Shown here: positions 18,827 through 27,729 of the stretch, piece by piece
Numbering within the stretch: position 1 is the stretch's first letter
How the letters are laid out: each line of letters opens with the position of its first letter
Assembly: GCA_944386325.1 (NCBI GenBank)
Contig: CALXAP010000003.1
Coordinates: 66,488 to 111,334, forward strand
Direction of reading: 5' to 3'
DNA: 44,847 nt
From: an uncultured Clostridia bacterium
GTDB taxonomy: Bacteria; Bacillota; Clostridia; TANB77; CAG-508
Program-made: the position numbers and the translations under genes
The notes under the pieces: model-generated
Databases searched by the model: none
Seen by the model: the letters and a program-made list of their open reading frames with translations, nothing else
Told to the model about the DNA's origin: nothing

Positions 18827-19183
18827 ATGAAAAATATATTTATAGAATATCCAAAATGTTCTACTTGTAAAAAAGCTAAGAAATGGCTAGAAGAAAAAAA
18901 TATAGAATTTGAGGATAGACATATAATAGAACAGACACCTACAGTAAAAGAATTAACAGAGTGGATAAAGAAAAGCGAGTTAGATATAAAAAAATGGTTT
19001 AATACAAGTGGAATGAAATATAAAGAGCTTAATCTAAAAGAAAAATTATCAAATATGAGTGATAAGGAGAAGATAGAATTATTAGCAAGTGATGGAATGC
19101 TAATAAAAAGACCTATATTAATATCAGATAAGGGAATATTTGTAGGTTTTAAAGAAGATAAATGGAGCATACTAATTAGATAA
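18827..19183 (+). CDS. ArsC/Spx family thioredoxin-fold protein
   Basis: A 118-aa protein with the ArsC-family redox site CSTCKK (Cys11, Cys14) after FIEYPK, then HIIEQTPTVKELTEWIKKS, KKWFNTSGMKYKEL, and LLASDGMLIKRPILISDKG. The family contains glutaredoxin-type arsenate reductases and the RNA-polymerase regulator Spx; the RPILI motif is common to both. Absence of any arsenic gene nearby and the CxxC at the very N-terminus leave the role open; the YffB/Spx-like group is most likely. ATG 18827 follows TGGAGGAAT. Confidence 0.85.
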   Translation: MKNIFIEYPKCSTCKKAKKWLEEKNIEFEDRHIIEQTPTVKELTEWIKKSELDIKKWFNTSGMKYKELNLKEKLSNMSDKEKIELLASDGMLIKRPILISDKGIFVGFKEDKWSILIR

Positions 19184-19214
19184 ATAGTATGTATTTTTAA
19201 CTTAATAAAAATTA

Positions 19215-19303
19215 GCAGAAGAAGAAAATTTAGAAAAAATCTTATTGAAAGAGATTCGAGAAGATATTGAAGAAATAAATGAGAATGCCGGAAAATTAGT
19301 ATA
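19215..19303 (+). pseudogene. Possible decayed gene fragment
   Basis: The 260-nt gap between the ArsC-like and ASCH genes contains a 29-codon open stretch without a start (KLAEEENLEKILLKEIREDI...) and a second start-less open stretch from about 19340 (IIFDDGTEILASDDEKYKNK...) that runs in another frame into the ASCH gene. Both have protein-like composition, so this looks like the remains of one or two small genes. Confidence 0.3.
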
Positions 19304-19444
19304 AATAAGAAGAAATTTAGAATGAAGATAATAAAATCCTAATTATTTTTGATGATGGTACAGAAATATTAGCAAGTGACGATGAGAAATACAAAAATAA
19401 ATACGATGAATGTGAAAGTAATAGGATAAAGGAGATAGATAAAA

Positions 19445-19873
19445 ATGAAAGCTTTAACAATAAAACAGCCATGGGCAACTTTAATAATGCAAAGAGATAA
19501 AAGATTTGAATTTAGAAGTTGGCAAACAAAATATAGAGGAGATTTATTAATACATGCAGGAAAAGGTATAGATAAAGAAGCAATGAAAAGATTAGCAAAA
19601 TATCTTCCAGAAAAATTACCATATGGGAAAATTTTAGGGAAAGTAAAATTAGTAGATTGTATAAAGATGTCTCCAGAATTCAAAGAACTATTGTTAAAAG
19701 AAAATAGTGATATTTATACTAAAAGTTCTTTTCAAGAAAAGTATGGATGGCAAGTTTCAGATGTTGAAGTATTTGAAGATCCAATAGATGCAAAAGGTCA
19801 TTTAAGCTTATGGGAATATAGAATTAAAATACATAAAAATAATTCAAAAATATTTAAATATGTGTTAAAATGA
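19445..19873 (+). CDS. ASCH domain protein
   Basis: A 142-aa protein starting MKALTIKQPWATLIM, the standard ASCH-domain opening, with FRSWQTKYRGDLLIHAGKG and ending GHLSLWEYRI. ASCH proteins have a PUA-like fold that binds RNA or modified nucleosides; some are N4-acetylcytidine amidohydrolases. No further catalytic assignment is possible from this reading. ATG 19445 is preceded by AAAGGAGAT. It sits between a decayed fragment and the AlbA_2 gene, with a hairpin just downstream. Confidence 0.85.
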   Translation: MKALTIKQPWATLIMQRDKRFEFRSWQTKYRGDLLIHAGKGIDKEAMKRLAKYLPEKLPYGKILGKVKLVDCIKMSPEFKELLLKENSDIYTKSSFQEKYGWQVSDVEVFEDPIDAKGHLSLWEYRIKIHKNNSKIFKYVLK

Positions 19874-19899
19874 TAGAAATATAATAAAATAGTAAAGAA

Positions 19900-19946
19900 A
19901 AAATGTCGCTTTATATGCAAAAATATCGCTTATAAGCGACATTTTT
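19900..19946 (+). terminator. Repeat-bearing hairpin between ASCH and AlbA_2 genes
   Basis: AAAATGTCGCTT (from 19900) pairs with AAGCGACATTTT (from 19934); the loop carries a third copy, AAATATCGCTTATA. The same AAGCGA(C/T)AT unit forms the hairpin after the AlbA_2 gene. It acts as a terminator by form and may also be a binding site. Confidence 0.65.
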
Positions 19947-20018
19947 ATAAAAATTGGTTGTAATAAAAGTATAAAAGTGATAATATAATATTAAAATTAC
20001 AATATGGAGGTATATAAT

Positions 20019-21452
20019 TTGAAGATAAAAGATTATGAAAAAGCAGAAACAAGTAATATCGATTATAAAGTTGCATTAGAAGAAAGAAAACCTAAAAGTT
20101 GGTTGAAATCGGTATCAGCATTCGCTAATTCAAAAGGTGGAATCATTTTATTCGGAGTGGATGACAGTACACATGAACTAAAAGGATTAGATAATATTAA
20201 ACAGGTAGCTGAAAAAATTACTGAAATTATAAATGCTAGAATTTTACCATTACCTAGATATGAAATAAATTCTTTTACTGAAAATGGGAAAGATTTTTTA
20301 GAATTAAAAATAGGAGATGGACCGTCAACTCCTTATTATTTAGTAATAGATGGAAGAAAAGAAGCTTTTATTCGTTCTGGAAATCAAAGTATACCTGCTC
20401 CAGAGCATATATTAAATAATCTCATATTAAAAGGGAAAAATTTAACATTTGATGCATTACCAACAGATTATAAAATTAATGATTTAAGTTTTACTTTGTT
20501 AGCAGCGACGATAAAAGAAAAAACGAATAAAAAATTTGATGAAAATAAAGATTTCTTTTCTTTAGGATTAGCTAACACTGAAAAAGAACTAACAAATGCG
20601 GGACTATTATTAAGTGACCAAAATCCATTAAAGCAGTCTAAAATTGTATGTACTAGGTGGAAAGGCTTAAATAAGGGAATAATAGCAGAAGATGCAATCG
20701 ATGACAAGGAATATAATGGAAGTATTATAGCATTATTAGAGAATGCAGATTCTTTTATAAAAAATAATTCTAAAATGTCTTGGAAAGTTGTAGGAATGGA
20801 AAGACAAGAACTAGAGGAATATCCTATTACTGCCCGTAGGGAAGCAATAGTAAATGCATTAATTCACAGAGATTATCAGATTTTAGGAGCAGAAATTCAT
20901 ATAGATATGTTTGATGATAGATTAGAAATTACTTCACCAGGAGGAATGTTTGATGGAAGTCTTATTCAAAATTTAGAGATAAAAAATATTCCATCTATGA
21001 GAAGAAATATTGTAATTGCAGATATTTTCAGTAGATTACATTACATGGATCGCAGAGGAAGTGGATTAAGTAGAATATTGGAGAGCTATAATGATTCTAT
21101 TCAAAAACCAAAATTTATTTCTGATTCTCTATCATTTACAGTAATGTTTCCTAATAAGGGCTATTATAAAACAAATGAAATGGATGAAAATAAAAATATT
21201 GTTTCAGATAGTGATTTATTTTTTATACAGTTATATAAAAGTATACAAAATACAAATATTAGAAATAGTACAATAAATCAAATAAGAAATATTTTTGAAA
21301 AAATGGGTTACAATAATATGTTTTCTAGGGAAGATATAAAGAACATTTTAAATATAAAAGATACAAGGGCAACTAATTTAATTTCTTTACTTTTAGATTT
21401 GGAGCTTATTGTTAAGGCTGAAGGAACAAAATATAAATTTCAAAAGCAATAA
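20019..21452 (+). CDS. AlbA_2/Schlafen-type putative DNA-binding protein with C-terminal HATPase-like domain
   Basis: A 477-aa protein. Residues ~1-125 form an AlbA_2 (Schlafen AAA_4) domain: NIDYKVALEERKPKSWLKSV, SAFANSKGGIILFGVDD, and FIRSGNQSIPAP. The middle has the RecG-like/GHKL C-terminal module REAIVNALIHRDYQ, LEITSPGGMFDG and HYMDRRGSGLSRILE; a winged-helix region (REDIKNILNIKDTRATNLIS) ends the protein. This architecture is that of transcriptional regulators annotated as 'ATP-binding, AlbA_2'. TTG 20019 is preferred because GGAGG at 20006-20010 is 8 nt upstream and overlaps ATG 20004. Flanking AAGCGACAT hairpins may be its targets (inference). Confidence 0.8.
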   Translation: MKIKDYEKAETSNIDYKVALEERKPKSWLKSVSAFANSKGGIILFGVDDSTHELKGLDNIKQVAEKITEIINARILPLPRYEINSFTENGKDFLELKIGDGPSTPYYLVIDGRKEAFIRSGNQSIPAPEHILNNLILKGKNLTFDALPTDYKINDLSFTLLAATIKEKTNKKFDENKDFFSLGLANTEKELTNAGLLLSDQNPLKQSKIVCTRWKGLNKGIIAEDAIDDKEYNGSIIALLENADSFIKNNSKMSWKVVGMERQELEEYPITARREAIVNALIHRDYQILGAEIHIDMFDDRLEITSPGGMFDGSLIQNLEIKNIPSMRRNIVIADIFSRLHYMDRRGSGLSRILESYNDSIQKPKFISDSLSFTVMFPNKGYYKTNEMDENKNIVSDSDLFFIQLYKSIQNTNIRNSTINQIRNIFEKMGYNNMFSREDIKNILNIKDTRATNLISLLLDLELIVKAEGTKYKFQKQ

Positions 21453-21465
21453 AAATGACGGTTAA

Positions 21466-21494
21466 AAGCGATATTTTTTAAAAAAATGTCGCTT
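21466..21494 (+). terminator. Hairpin after AlbA_2 gene, related to 19900-19946
   Basis: AAGCGATATTTTTT pairs with AAAAAAATGTCGCTT almost loop-free. It shares the AAGCGA(C/T)AT unit with the upstream hairpin. Confidence 0.65.
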
Positions 21495-21574
21495 AACGAA
21501 TCGATAATTAAAAAAGTCTATATATAAAAAGACAAAGATAGAAATTTTCTGCAGAGAATACTGCAGAGTTTATA

Positions 21575-21631
21575 AATAAAGTGAGCAAAATGAATAATTA
21601 TAAAATTCAAATTGCCCACTTTATTTTATAA
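21575..21631 (+). terminator. Second terminator in 21453-21870 gap
   Basis: AAAGTGAGCAA and TTGCCCACTTT (one mismatch) form a stem with a long loop, followed by ATTTTAT. The rest of this 418-nt gap is AT-rich sequence in which I see no gene. Confidence 0.55.
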
Positions 21632-21870
21632 CTTATGAAACTAAATTATTAAAATAAATTTAACAAAAATAATTGAATTATAAATTAGTATCGACTGACT
21701 CGAAATATATAATTTATAAGTTAAAAATATAGGATACCTAACTAATAGTAGATATGTTAAAAAATATTAATAAAATAACATGTTTTTATCACACAAAAGT
21801 TAAATTTACATAATTTGATAAAATCTTAAAAATAGTATATAATATATAGACATAAAAGGAGGGAATAGCT

Positions 21871-24225
21871 TTGTTAGAAAAACTAGGAAAAGAAGAATTA
21901 ATAGAAAGATTAAAAGAATTAGAAAAAGAAAATAAAGAACTAAAAGAAAAATTGTATGGAAATTTAGACAGAAAAGTAGAAGAAAAAGAAATAAGTAAAG
22001 AAACAAAAGCTATTTCAACTGAAGAAAAAATAAAAATATTTATGGAAATATTTAAAGGGAGGACAGATATTTATTCGAAAAGGTGGACAAGTAGTACAAC
22101 AGGAAAATCAGGGTATTCACCAGTATGTATAAATGAATTTAATACATATAAATGTGATAAACCAAGAGTTAAATGCAATAATTGTAGTTTTAGAGAGTTA
22201 CAACCTTTAACAGAAAATGTTATATTAAAACATTTACAAGGAAAAATAACAATCGGAATTTACCCATTATTACCGGGAGATTTATGTAATTTTTTAGCAA
22301 TAGATTTTGATAAAAAGACTTATGAGAAAGATGTATTAGCATTTTGGAATATATGTGATGAACTAAATATACCAATATATGTTGAAAAATCGCGATCTGG
22401 AAATGGAGCGCATGTATGGATATTTTTTGAAGAAAGCATGCCAGCAAATATTGCTAGAAAAATGGGAAATATTCTTTTAACAAAAACGATGGAGAAAGAA
22501 TCATTGGATTTGGACTCATATGATAGGTTATTTCCAAACCAGGATACAATGCCTAAGGGTGGATTTGGCAATCTAATAGCCTTACCTTTTCAGGGGGAAA
22601 GTAGTAAGAGTGGAAATACAGTTTTTGTAAATAAATATTTTGAGCCAGAAAAAAATCAATTTGAAATTTTGGAAAATATAAAAAGAATTAAAAGTGATGA
22701 TGTTTATAATTTTGTTAATAAATATAGGGAAGATGATTATAAAGAGCCTGATGTGGATCAGATAGAAGATAATGAATTGCCTAAAAAAGAAAATTTAAGA
22801 GAAGTTAAATTGGTAAATAATGTAGAATGTATATTTGATAATATGATTTATGTTAAAAAATTAAAATTGTTACCAAATGAAGTATCTTATTTAAAAAGAT
22901 TAGCTAGTTTTACTAATCCAGAATTTTATGAAAAACAAAAATTAAGACTACCTATATATAAAACACCAAGGATCATAAGTTGTTTTGAGGAAGATGATAG
23001 ATTTCTAAAATTACCTAGAGGATGTATAGATAAAATTAAAGAAGTATGTGAAAAAAGTAAGGTTAAATTAATTATAAAAGATACAAGAGAGAAAGGAATT
23101 AATACAGATTATACATTTATAGGAAAACTAAATAAAAAGCAAGAAAATGTAAAGAATGAGTTATTAAAATATGAAACAGGAATATTATGTGCTACTACAG
23201 GTTTTGGAAAAACTGTTATAGGAGCTAAAATTATTTCGGAGTTAAAAACAAATACTTTGATTATAGTAAATAGAAATAATTTATTAGAACAATGGAAAGA
23301 AAGGTTATCCTATTTCTTAAATATAAATAAAAAAGAAATAGGACAAATTGGAGCGAGTAAAGAAAATTTAAATGGTGAATTAGATGTAGCTAGTTTTCAA
23401 TCGTTAGCTAAGAAAAACAATTTAGATGAGATAGTTAAGGATTATGGGCTTGTTATAATAGATGAATGTCATCATGTTGCAGCATTTAGTTTTGAAAAAG
23501 TATTGAAAGCTATAAGAAGTAAATATGTATATGGATTAACAGCAACACCTACAAGAAAAGACGGATGGCATAAAATTATTTATATGCAATGTGGGGATAT
23601 AAGAGTTAGAGTAGCAAATCGAGAATTAAAACAAAATAAAGAAATGGAACATGTAGTAATTGTAAAGAGTACAGGTTATAAATATATTTCTGCTGAAGAA
23701 AAAGACAAAATACAAATTTCAGAAATCCTAAATGACATGTGTCATAATATATTTAGGAACAATATGATAGTTCAAGACATAAAGAGATGTGTTTTAGATG
23801 GTAGAATTCCTATTGTTTTAACAGAAAGGGTAGAACATTTAAAAATATTAAAAGAAGAATTAGATAGTATAAATGTTCCAGTTGTTATATATAAAGGAGC
23901 AATGGGAAAGAAAAAAACAAAAGAAATTCGAGACACTATTGATGAAGCTGATAGAAATAATGAATCAAGAATAATTTTGGCGACAAGTAGTTCTATAGGA
24001 GAAGGTTTTGATGATAGTAGATTAGATACACTATTTTTGACTATGCCAGTTTCATGGAAAGGAAGAATCTTGCAATATGTAGGAAGACTTCACCGAGAAC
24101 ATGAAGATAAAGGTAAAGTAATTGTTTATGATTATTTAGATAATATGAAAGTCTTAGAAAAAATGTATTTTAGAAGAATAAAAGGATATAAGATTGCTGG
24201 ATATGAAATTATAGAAGAATTATAA
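21871..24225 (+). CDS. TOTE-type archaeo-eukaryotic primase fused to SF2 helicase
   Basis: A 784-aa fusion. Residues 1-45 are a coiled coil. A Cys cluster (Cys86, 95, 102, 105) precedes an archaeo-eukaryotic primase (AEP) domain with the catalytic DxD in LAIDFD (Asp145/147), SGNGAHVW (His181) and RLFPNQD, then NLIALPFQ. A superfamily 2 helicase follows: Walker A CATTGFGKT (Lys447), DECHH (531-535), GLTATPTRKDG, and GEGFDDSRLD plus QYVGRLHRE near the end. This AEP type is the one described from TOTE conflict systems. TTG 21871 follows AAAGGAGGG. No nuclease partner is adjacent, so it may act alone in DNA repair or defence. It lies just outside the mobile element. Confidence 0.85.
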   Translation: MLEKLGKEELIERLKELEKENKELKEKLYGNLDRKVEEKEISKETKAISTEEKIKIFMEIFKGRTDIYSKRWTSSTTGKSGYSPVCINEFNTYKCDKPRVKCNNCSFRELQPLTENVILKHLQGKITIGIYPLLPGDLCNFLAIDFDKKTYEKDVLAFWNICDELNIPIYVEKSRSGNGAHVWIFFEESMPANIARKMGNILLTKTMEKESLDLDSYDRLFPNQDTMPKGGFGNLIALPFQGESSKSGNTVFVNKYFEPEKNQFEILENIKRIKSDDVYNFVNKYREDDYKEPDVDQIEDNELPKKENLREVKLVNNVECIFDNMIYVKKLKLLPNEVSYLKRLASFTNPEFYEKQKLRLPIYKTPRIISCFEEDDRFLKLPRGCIDKIKEVCEKSKVKLIIKDTREKGINTDYTFIGKLNKKQENVKNELLKYETGILCATTGFGKTVIGAKIISELKTNTLIIVNRNNLLEQWKERLSYFLNINKKEIGQIGASKENLNGELDVASFQSLAKKNNLDEIVKDYGLVIIDECHHVAAFSFEKVLKAIRSKYVYGLTATPTRKDGWHKIIYMQCGDIRVRVANRELKQNKEMEHVVIVKSTGYKYISAEEKDKIQISEILNDMCHNIFRNNMIVQDIKRCVLDGRIPIVLTERVEHLKILKEELDSINVPVVIYKGAMGKKKTKEIRDTIDEADRNNESRIILATSSSIGEGFDDSRLDTLFLTMPVSWKGRILQYVGRLHREHEDKGKVIVYDYLDNMKVLEKMYFRRIKGYKIAGYEIIEEL

Positions 24226-24325
24226 AATATTTTAAAGTGGACAATTCCATCCAATCTTGTAATAATTCATCATCATTATCATCTTTATTCATATTATTAA
24301 AACAACAAAAACATTTTCTATTCAT
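24209..24325 (-). CDS. Small Cys-rich ORF antisense to TOTE 3' end
   Basis: A 38-codon frame reading MNRKCFCCFNNMNKDDNDDE and then LLQDWMELSTLKYFIILL. It has a strong ribosome site (GGAGG, 24334-24338, 8 nt from ATG). Its end overlaps the 3' end of the TOTE gene by 17 nt. The CFCC motif could bind metal. No family recognised. It lies within the 580-nt gap 24226-24806, which otherwise holds attL and the terminal repeats. Confidence 0.45.
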   Translation of the reverse strand: MNRKCFCCFNNMNKDDNDDELLQDWMELSTLKYFIILL

Positions 24326-24493
24326 AATAAAAACCTCCATAAATTTATTAAAATAATTGGGCTCAAAATGGGCACACAACCCACCAAAAATAATCCCAAA
24401 TCACATAAATTTACAAAGTTAAAAAATTAGGCACACCAAATATACCAATAAATACACCTCAAAACTATATTTACCAATATTTTACGAGCTTTA

Positions 24494-24539
24494 CTCATAA
24501 CCCGAAGGTCGTAAGTTCGAGTCTTACCCCCGCAACCAA
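24494..24539 (+). repeat. attL core (tRNA 3' half, CAT anticodon)
   Basis: 46 bp identical to 44518-44563, running from anticodon loop CTCATAA through T arm GTTCGAGTCTTAC to acceptor CCCCGCA and ACCA. The tRNA 5' half is not present upstream, so this is a fragment. A hairpin at about 24548-24580 (ATCACTAGAAC / GGTTTTAGTGAT then T run) follows it, resembling the tRNA's own terminator. Confidence 0.85.
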
Positions 24540-24631
24540 TTCATATATCACTAGAACTGTAATGGTTTTAGTGATTTTTTATATTCTCCAATCAGTTTAC
24601 AATAATGCTTAAAAATGGCATTATTATGTAG

Positions 24632-24668
24632 AATTGGGGAAAAGTTGGGGAAGAAATCCTCAAAAAAC
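24632..24668. repeat. 37-bp direct repeat, left copy
   Basis: AATTGGGGAAAAGTTGGGGA followed by AGAAATCCTCAAAAAAC, identical to 44376-44412. It lies just inside attL; the other copy lies just inside attR. Between this repeat and the integrase stop (24669-24806) there is a stem around AGTAAAAGACTA / TAGTCTTTTACT and no gene. Confidence 0.75.
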
Positions 24669-24806
24669 ATTGATATTTCTAATAAATTTTCAGTAAAAGA
24701 CTATGGGAAACCTAATTTTATATTTAGTAGTCTTTTACTTTTTTTATCGTGAAAAATTTAATGACTTTTTAAATCACTTTAGTGAAATTTGAAAAAAGAT
24801 TTTAGA

Positions 24807-25997
24807 CTAGTTTTTTTGTAGTAACAAGTTTTGTAATACATTTCCTGCATTTCTATTATGAGAAATAATAGGGTGTACATAGAAATTAAATGTTGTTGTA
24901 ATTTGTGCATGACCTAATCTTGCTGCTACTACTGCTACATCAATATTTTGTGATATTAAAAGTGTAGCATTTGTGTGTCTTAATCCGTGAAAGTTAATTA
25001 CAGGTAGTCCTATTTGTGCTACATATTTTACAAACCATTTGCTAATTGTAGAAGGGTGCATAGGTTTGCCATCAGCTTGTACAAATAACCTATTAGAATT
25101 CATCCATAATTCGCCATATAACGATTTTTGTTCATCATACCATAACTTATATTCTTCAAGCAAAGAAACGACGAAATCAGGAATTGCTACTTCTCTGATA
25201 GAACTTTCTGTTTTAGGTGTCTTAGTAAATACTCCTTTGTCTGCCAAATATTGACTAGAACGATTTATACTTACTATGCCAGTTTTAAAATCTACATCTT
25301 GCCATTCTAATCCCATAAGTTCACCAAGTCTTACACCAGTAAATATTGTTAAGATGATTGCAACTTTGTATTTAATTTGATCTTCACCAAGTTCTGTTAG
25401 ATTTTCTAGTAATACTTTACATTGTTCATCATCGTAATATCTTCTTTTAGGTTTCATTGCTTTTGGTGGTTGAACTCTTTCTGCTGGATTAGATACAAGT
25501 AATTGCCAATATATAGCTTTGTGTAGCATTGCACGAAGTAGTCTGTGATGTTCTAATATTGTCTTACCAGATAAAGGTTTTAAAGTTTTCTTACCATTGT
25601 TACTTTTCTTTCTAACTAATTGTGTATCTCTACTTAATAAATCATAAAATTGCATAATATCTGTAGGTTTTATTTTATTAATATAGAAATGTCCAAAGTA
25701 GGGAAGAATTCTTGTTTCTAACATTCTGCAATATCTTTTATATGTTGAAGGTGCAAGTTCTTTTGAACCATAATCTCTTTTCCATATTTCTGTAAATTCA
25801 GAAAATTTAAGAGATTTTCCTTCAATTACAAGACCATTTTGAACATCAGCTACAAATTTAGCAAGTTCTATTTGAGCATCTTTTTTAGTTCCGTGTATTG
25901 TTTTTGTATGCTTAATTAGCTTCCCATTTAGGTCATAACCATTTGTACATACTAACCTGTAACTATCTTTTCCTCTTTTTTCAATACTCCCAGCCAT
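24807..25997 (-). CDS. int: Tyrosine site-specific integrase
   Basis: A 396-aa integrase of the Tn916/phage type: an N-terminal arm-binding domain (IEKRGKDSYRLVCTNGYD, KKDAQIELAKFV), a core-binding SAM-like domain (about 65-165), and a catalytic domain with Arg in TGVRLGELMGLEW, HGLRHTNATLL (His-x-x-Arg), RLGHAQITTTFNFY (His and the Tyr nucleophile in FNFYVHP). Start ATG 25997 follows AAAGGAGGTG by 9 nt; an upstream GTG overlaps that site. It lies 267 nt from attL, as expected for an integrase acting at a tRNA 3' end. Confidence 0.93.
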   Translation of the reverse strand: MAGSIEKRGKDSYRLVCTNGYDLNGKLIKHTKTIHGTKKDAQIELAKFVADVQNGLVIEGKSLKFSEFTEIWKRDYGSKELAPSTYKRYCRMLETRILPYFGHFYINKIKPTDIMQFYDLLSRDTQLVRKKSNNGKKTLKPLSGKTILEHHRLLRAMLHKAIYWQLLVSNPAERVQPPKAMKPKRRYYDDEQCKVLLENLTELGEDQIKYKVAIILTIFTGVRLGELMGLEWQDVDFKTGIVSINRSSQYLADKGVFTKTPKTESSIREVAIPDFVVSLLEEYKLWYDEQKSLYGELWMNSNRLFVQADGKPMHPSTISKWFVKYVAQIGLPVINFHGLRHTNATLLISQNIDVAVVAARLGHAQITTTFNFYVHPIISHNRNAGNVLQNLLLQKN

Positions 25998-26053
25998 TAC
26001 CTTTTTCACCTCCTTTCAGGCATACCTATGGGTGGGAGAGGATGTATATATAT

Positions 26054-26059
26054 GTTAAC
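26054..26059. promoter_or_regulatory. GTTAAC site upstream of integrase gene
   Basis: TATGTTAACAATA lies 56 nt upstream of the integrase start. Related GTTAAC palindromes cluster between the DUF6076-like and excisionase genes, suggesting a shared regulator; a single site could also be chance. Confidence 0.3.
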
Positions 26060-26185
26060 AATATAAATCATATAATAAATGATAACGAATGTCAATATAT
26101 ATTACAAGATTTCTAATAAAATGACAAAATCAAATATAAAAATATAACAAAATACATAAAGTTATTAGAAAAAAACTAATAAAAC

Positions 26186-26214
26186 TTGACAAAAATATTT
26201 TTTTATGATATAAC
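26186..26214 (+). promoter_or_regulatory. Promoter of orphan ATPase gene
   Basis: TTGACA 26186-26191, 17-nt spacer, TATAAC 26209-26214, ending 24 nt before the ATG. Confidence 0.8.
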
Positions 26215-26238
26215 TATTAACATAGAAAGAAGGTAAAT

Positions 26239-27543
26239 ATGTTTACAAGTATATATTTAGATAATTTTTTGGGAATATCAGCACCCATAGAGTTAGATTT
26301 TATTTCTAGAAGTAGAAATAAAGAAGAAAATTCATCAGTAGCAAAAATTGAAGATGGAATATATATAAACAAAATTATAGGAATAATCGGCGGAAATGCA
26401 AGTGGAAAGACAAGTATTTTAACAGCAATTAATTTAATTGGAAATATTTTAACTACTCCAATTTGCCAGTTTGATACTGAGGATAAGTTTAAATACATTC
26501 AAGAATTAATAGATAAAGATCCTAGTCCTGAAAATCGAAAGTTAATGTATGATTTTTTTAATGATGTTAATTCTTCTATAGATATTTCTTTCCAAAATCA
26601 AAGAAGAAAAAATGAAAATACGGTTTTTAAAGTTGAAATGTATATAATAGATAAAAAAGAAGAACTAAGCGGATATTATACATATAATTTAGAATTAAAT
26701 GGAATAAAGAAAAGAATAGAAAAAGAATATTTAGGATATAGAAAAAAATATAAAGATAAAGTAGAAACAATAATTGATATTAATGATGCTAAAGAAGGAC
26801 AAGTGTATTATATAAATAGATATTTTAAAAATATAGCAGATATAGATAATACAAAAAAAGAGGAACTTGAAAGAAAATACAAATTTACTAAAACATTTGT
26901 AACACATTATATTGAAAATTCTGCTAATATATCTACATCTGAAGAACATAATCCTGAAAAATTAAAGTTTATAGATTGGTATAAAAAATCACCAGACACA
27001 GTAAGAACATTAGTTAGAGTTGTTGATCCTAAGATTAAAGATGTAATGATTGATACAGATAATAAATATGAAGAATTGTTATTTATACTTAAAGATGGAA
27101 GTAAAATTACAAGAAACATGTTATCAACTGGTACAGAAAGGTTTTTAAATACAATAAGAAATGTTAATAAAATCATAGATAAAAATGGAATTTTGATAGT
27201 TGATGAAATAGAACAAAATTTACATAAGGATTTAGTAGGGTTAATAATTAGATTATTTGGTGAAATGTCAAAAAACAATTCGCAAATTATTTTTACAACT
27301 TTAAGTCCAGAGATTTTTGATATTTCAAATAAATACAACAAAAAAATATTTAAACAGGATTCAATATTTATTTTAAATAGTGATTATGATGACATTAAAA
27401 TTGATAAATTGATAGATTTAAAAATAGATGGAGAAAGAGTTAAGGGAGATGCTTCTGTAGCTAATTTATATAAAAGCAGAAAGATATCTGTACATCCAAA
27501 TACTGAACAAATAAAAATTTTCTTAGAAAACTTTAATAATTGA
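26239..27543 (+). CDS. Orphan ABC-type AAA ATPase (AAA15/AbiLi-like)
   Basis: A 434-aa ATPase. Walker A is GGNASGKT (51-58) after IIGI; a signature-like motif MLSTGTERFLN sits about 295-305, Walker B is GILIVDEIEQNLH (about residues 313-325) and the switch segment is IIFTTLSPEIFD. This is the SMC/Rad50/OLD-type head with a reduced coiled-coil middle. There is no C-terminal TOPRIM domain and no RloB/DUF4435-type nuclease partner next door, unlike most defence ATPases of this group. The AbiL-like class is plausible. Its own promoter, and the separate leader of the next operon, suggest it acts alone or with a distant partner. Confidence 0.75.
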   Translation: MFTSIYLDNFLGISAPIELDFISRSRNKEENSSVAKIEDGIYINKIIGIIGGNASGKTSILTAINLIGNILTTPICQFDTEDKFKYIQELIDKDPSPENRKLMYDFFNDVNSSIDISFQNQRRKNENTVFKVEMYIIDKKEELSGYYTYNLELNGIKKRIEKEYLGYRKKYKDKVETIIDINDAKEGQVYYINRYFKNIADIDNTKKEELERKYKFTKTFVTHYIENSANISTSEEHNPEKLKFIDWYKKSPDTVRTLVRVVDPKIKDVMIDTDNKYEELLFILKDGSKITRNMLSTGTERFLNTIRNVNKIIDKNGILIVDEIEQNLHKDLVGLIIRLFGEMSKNNSQIIFTTLSPEIFDISNKYNKKIFKQDSIFILNSDYDDIKIDKLIDLKIDGERVKGDASVANLYKSRKISVHPNTEQIKIFLENFNN

Positions 27544-27594
27544 CTTTTATAAACAAGTCGTTAAAGAAGTTTAAATAAAATAAAAAATAAAAAA

Positions 27595-27713
27595 AGAACC
27601 AAGCGAATGTTGGTCCAATATAAATGTATATATTAATCTCCCCAGATCATACATACATTTATATTATAATACAATTTGTTGTATTTGTAAATACGAAACA
27701 TTTGTCTGGTTCT
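27595..27713 (+). ncRNA. Candidate structured leader RNA (three-way junction)
   Basis: An outer 17-bp helix pairs 27595-27611 with 27697-27713 (one mismatch, two G-U). Inside are a perfect 13-bp helix 27617-27629/27653-27665 with a 23-nt loop containing CTCCCCAG, and a 7-bp hairpin 27668-27674/27679-27685 with a TTTG loop. The junction TGGTCC (27611-27616) can pair with GGACCA (27722-27727) next to a strong ribosome site. It does not match any riboswitch I recognise. It lies upstream of the MBL operon. Confidence 0.55.
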
Positions 27714-27729
27714 GGAAAGGAGGACCAAA

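Noticed and set aside
19900-19946. CRISPR array from repeated ATGTCGCTT units
   Set aside because: Only three short copies, in mixed orientation, without spacers of constant length and no cas genes.
24494-24539. Complete tRNA gene at the left boundary
   Set aside because: Only anticodon loop to CCA is present; the upstream 35 bases cannot form the D arm or acceptor 5' strand.
26239-27543. RloAB or retron system
   Set aside because: No RloB-like nuclease, reverse transcriptase or msr/msd-like structure is found next to the ATPase.
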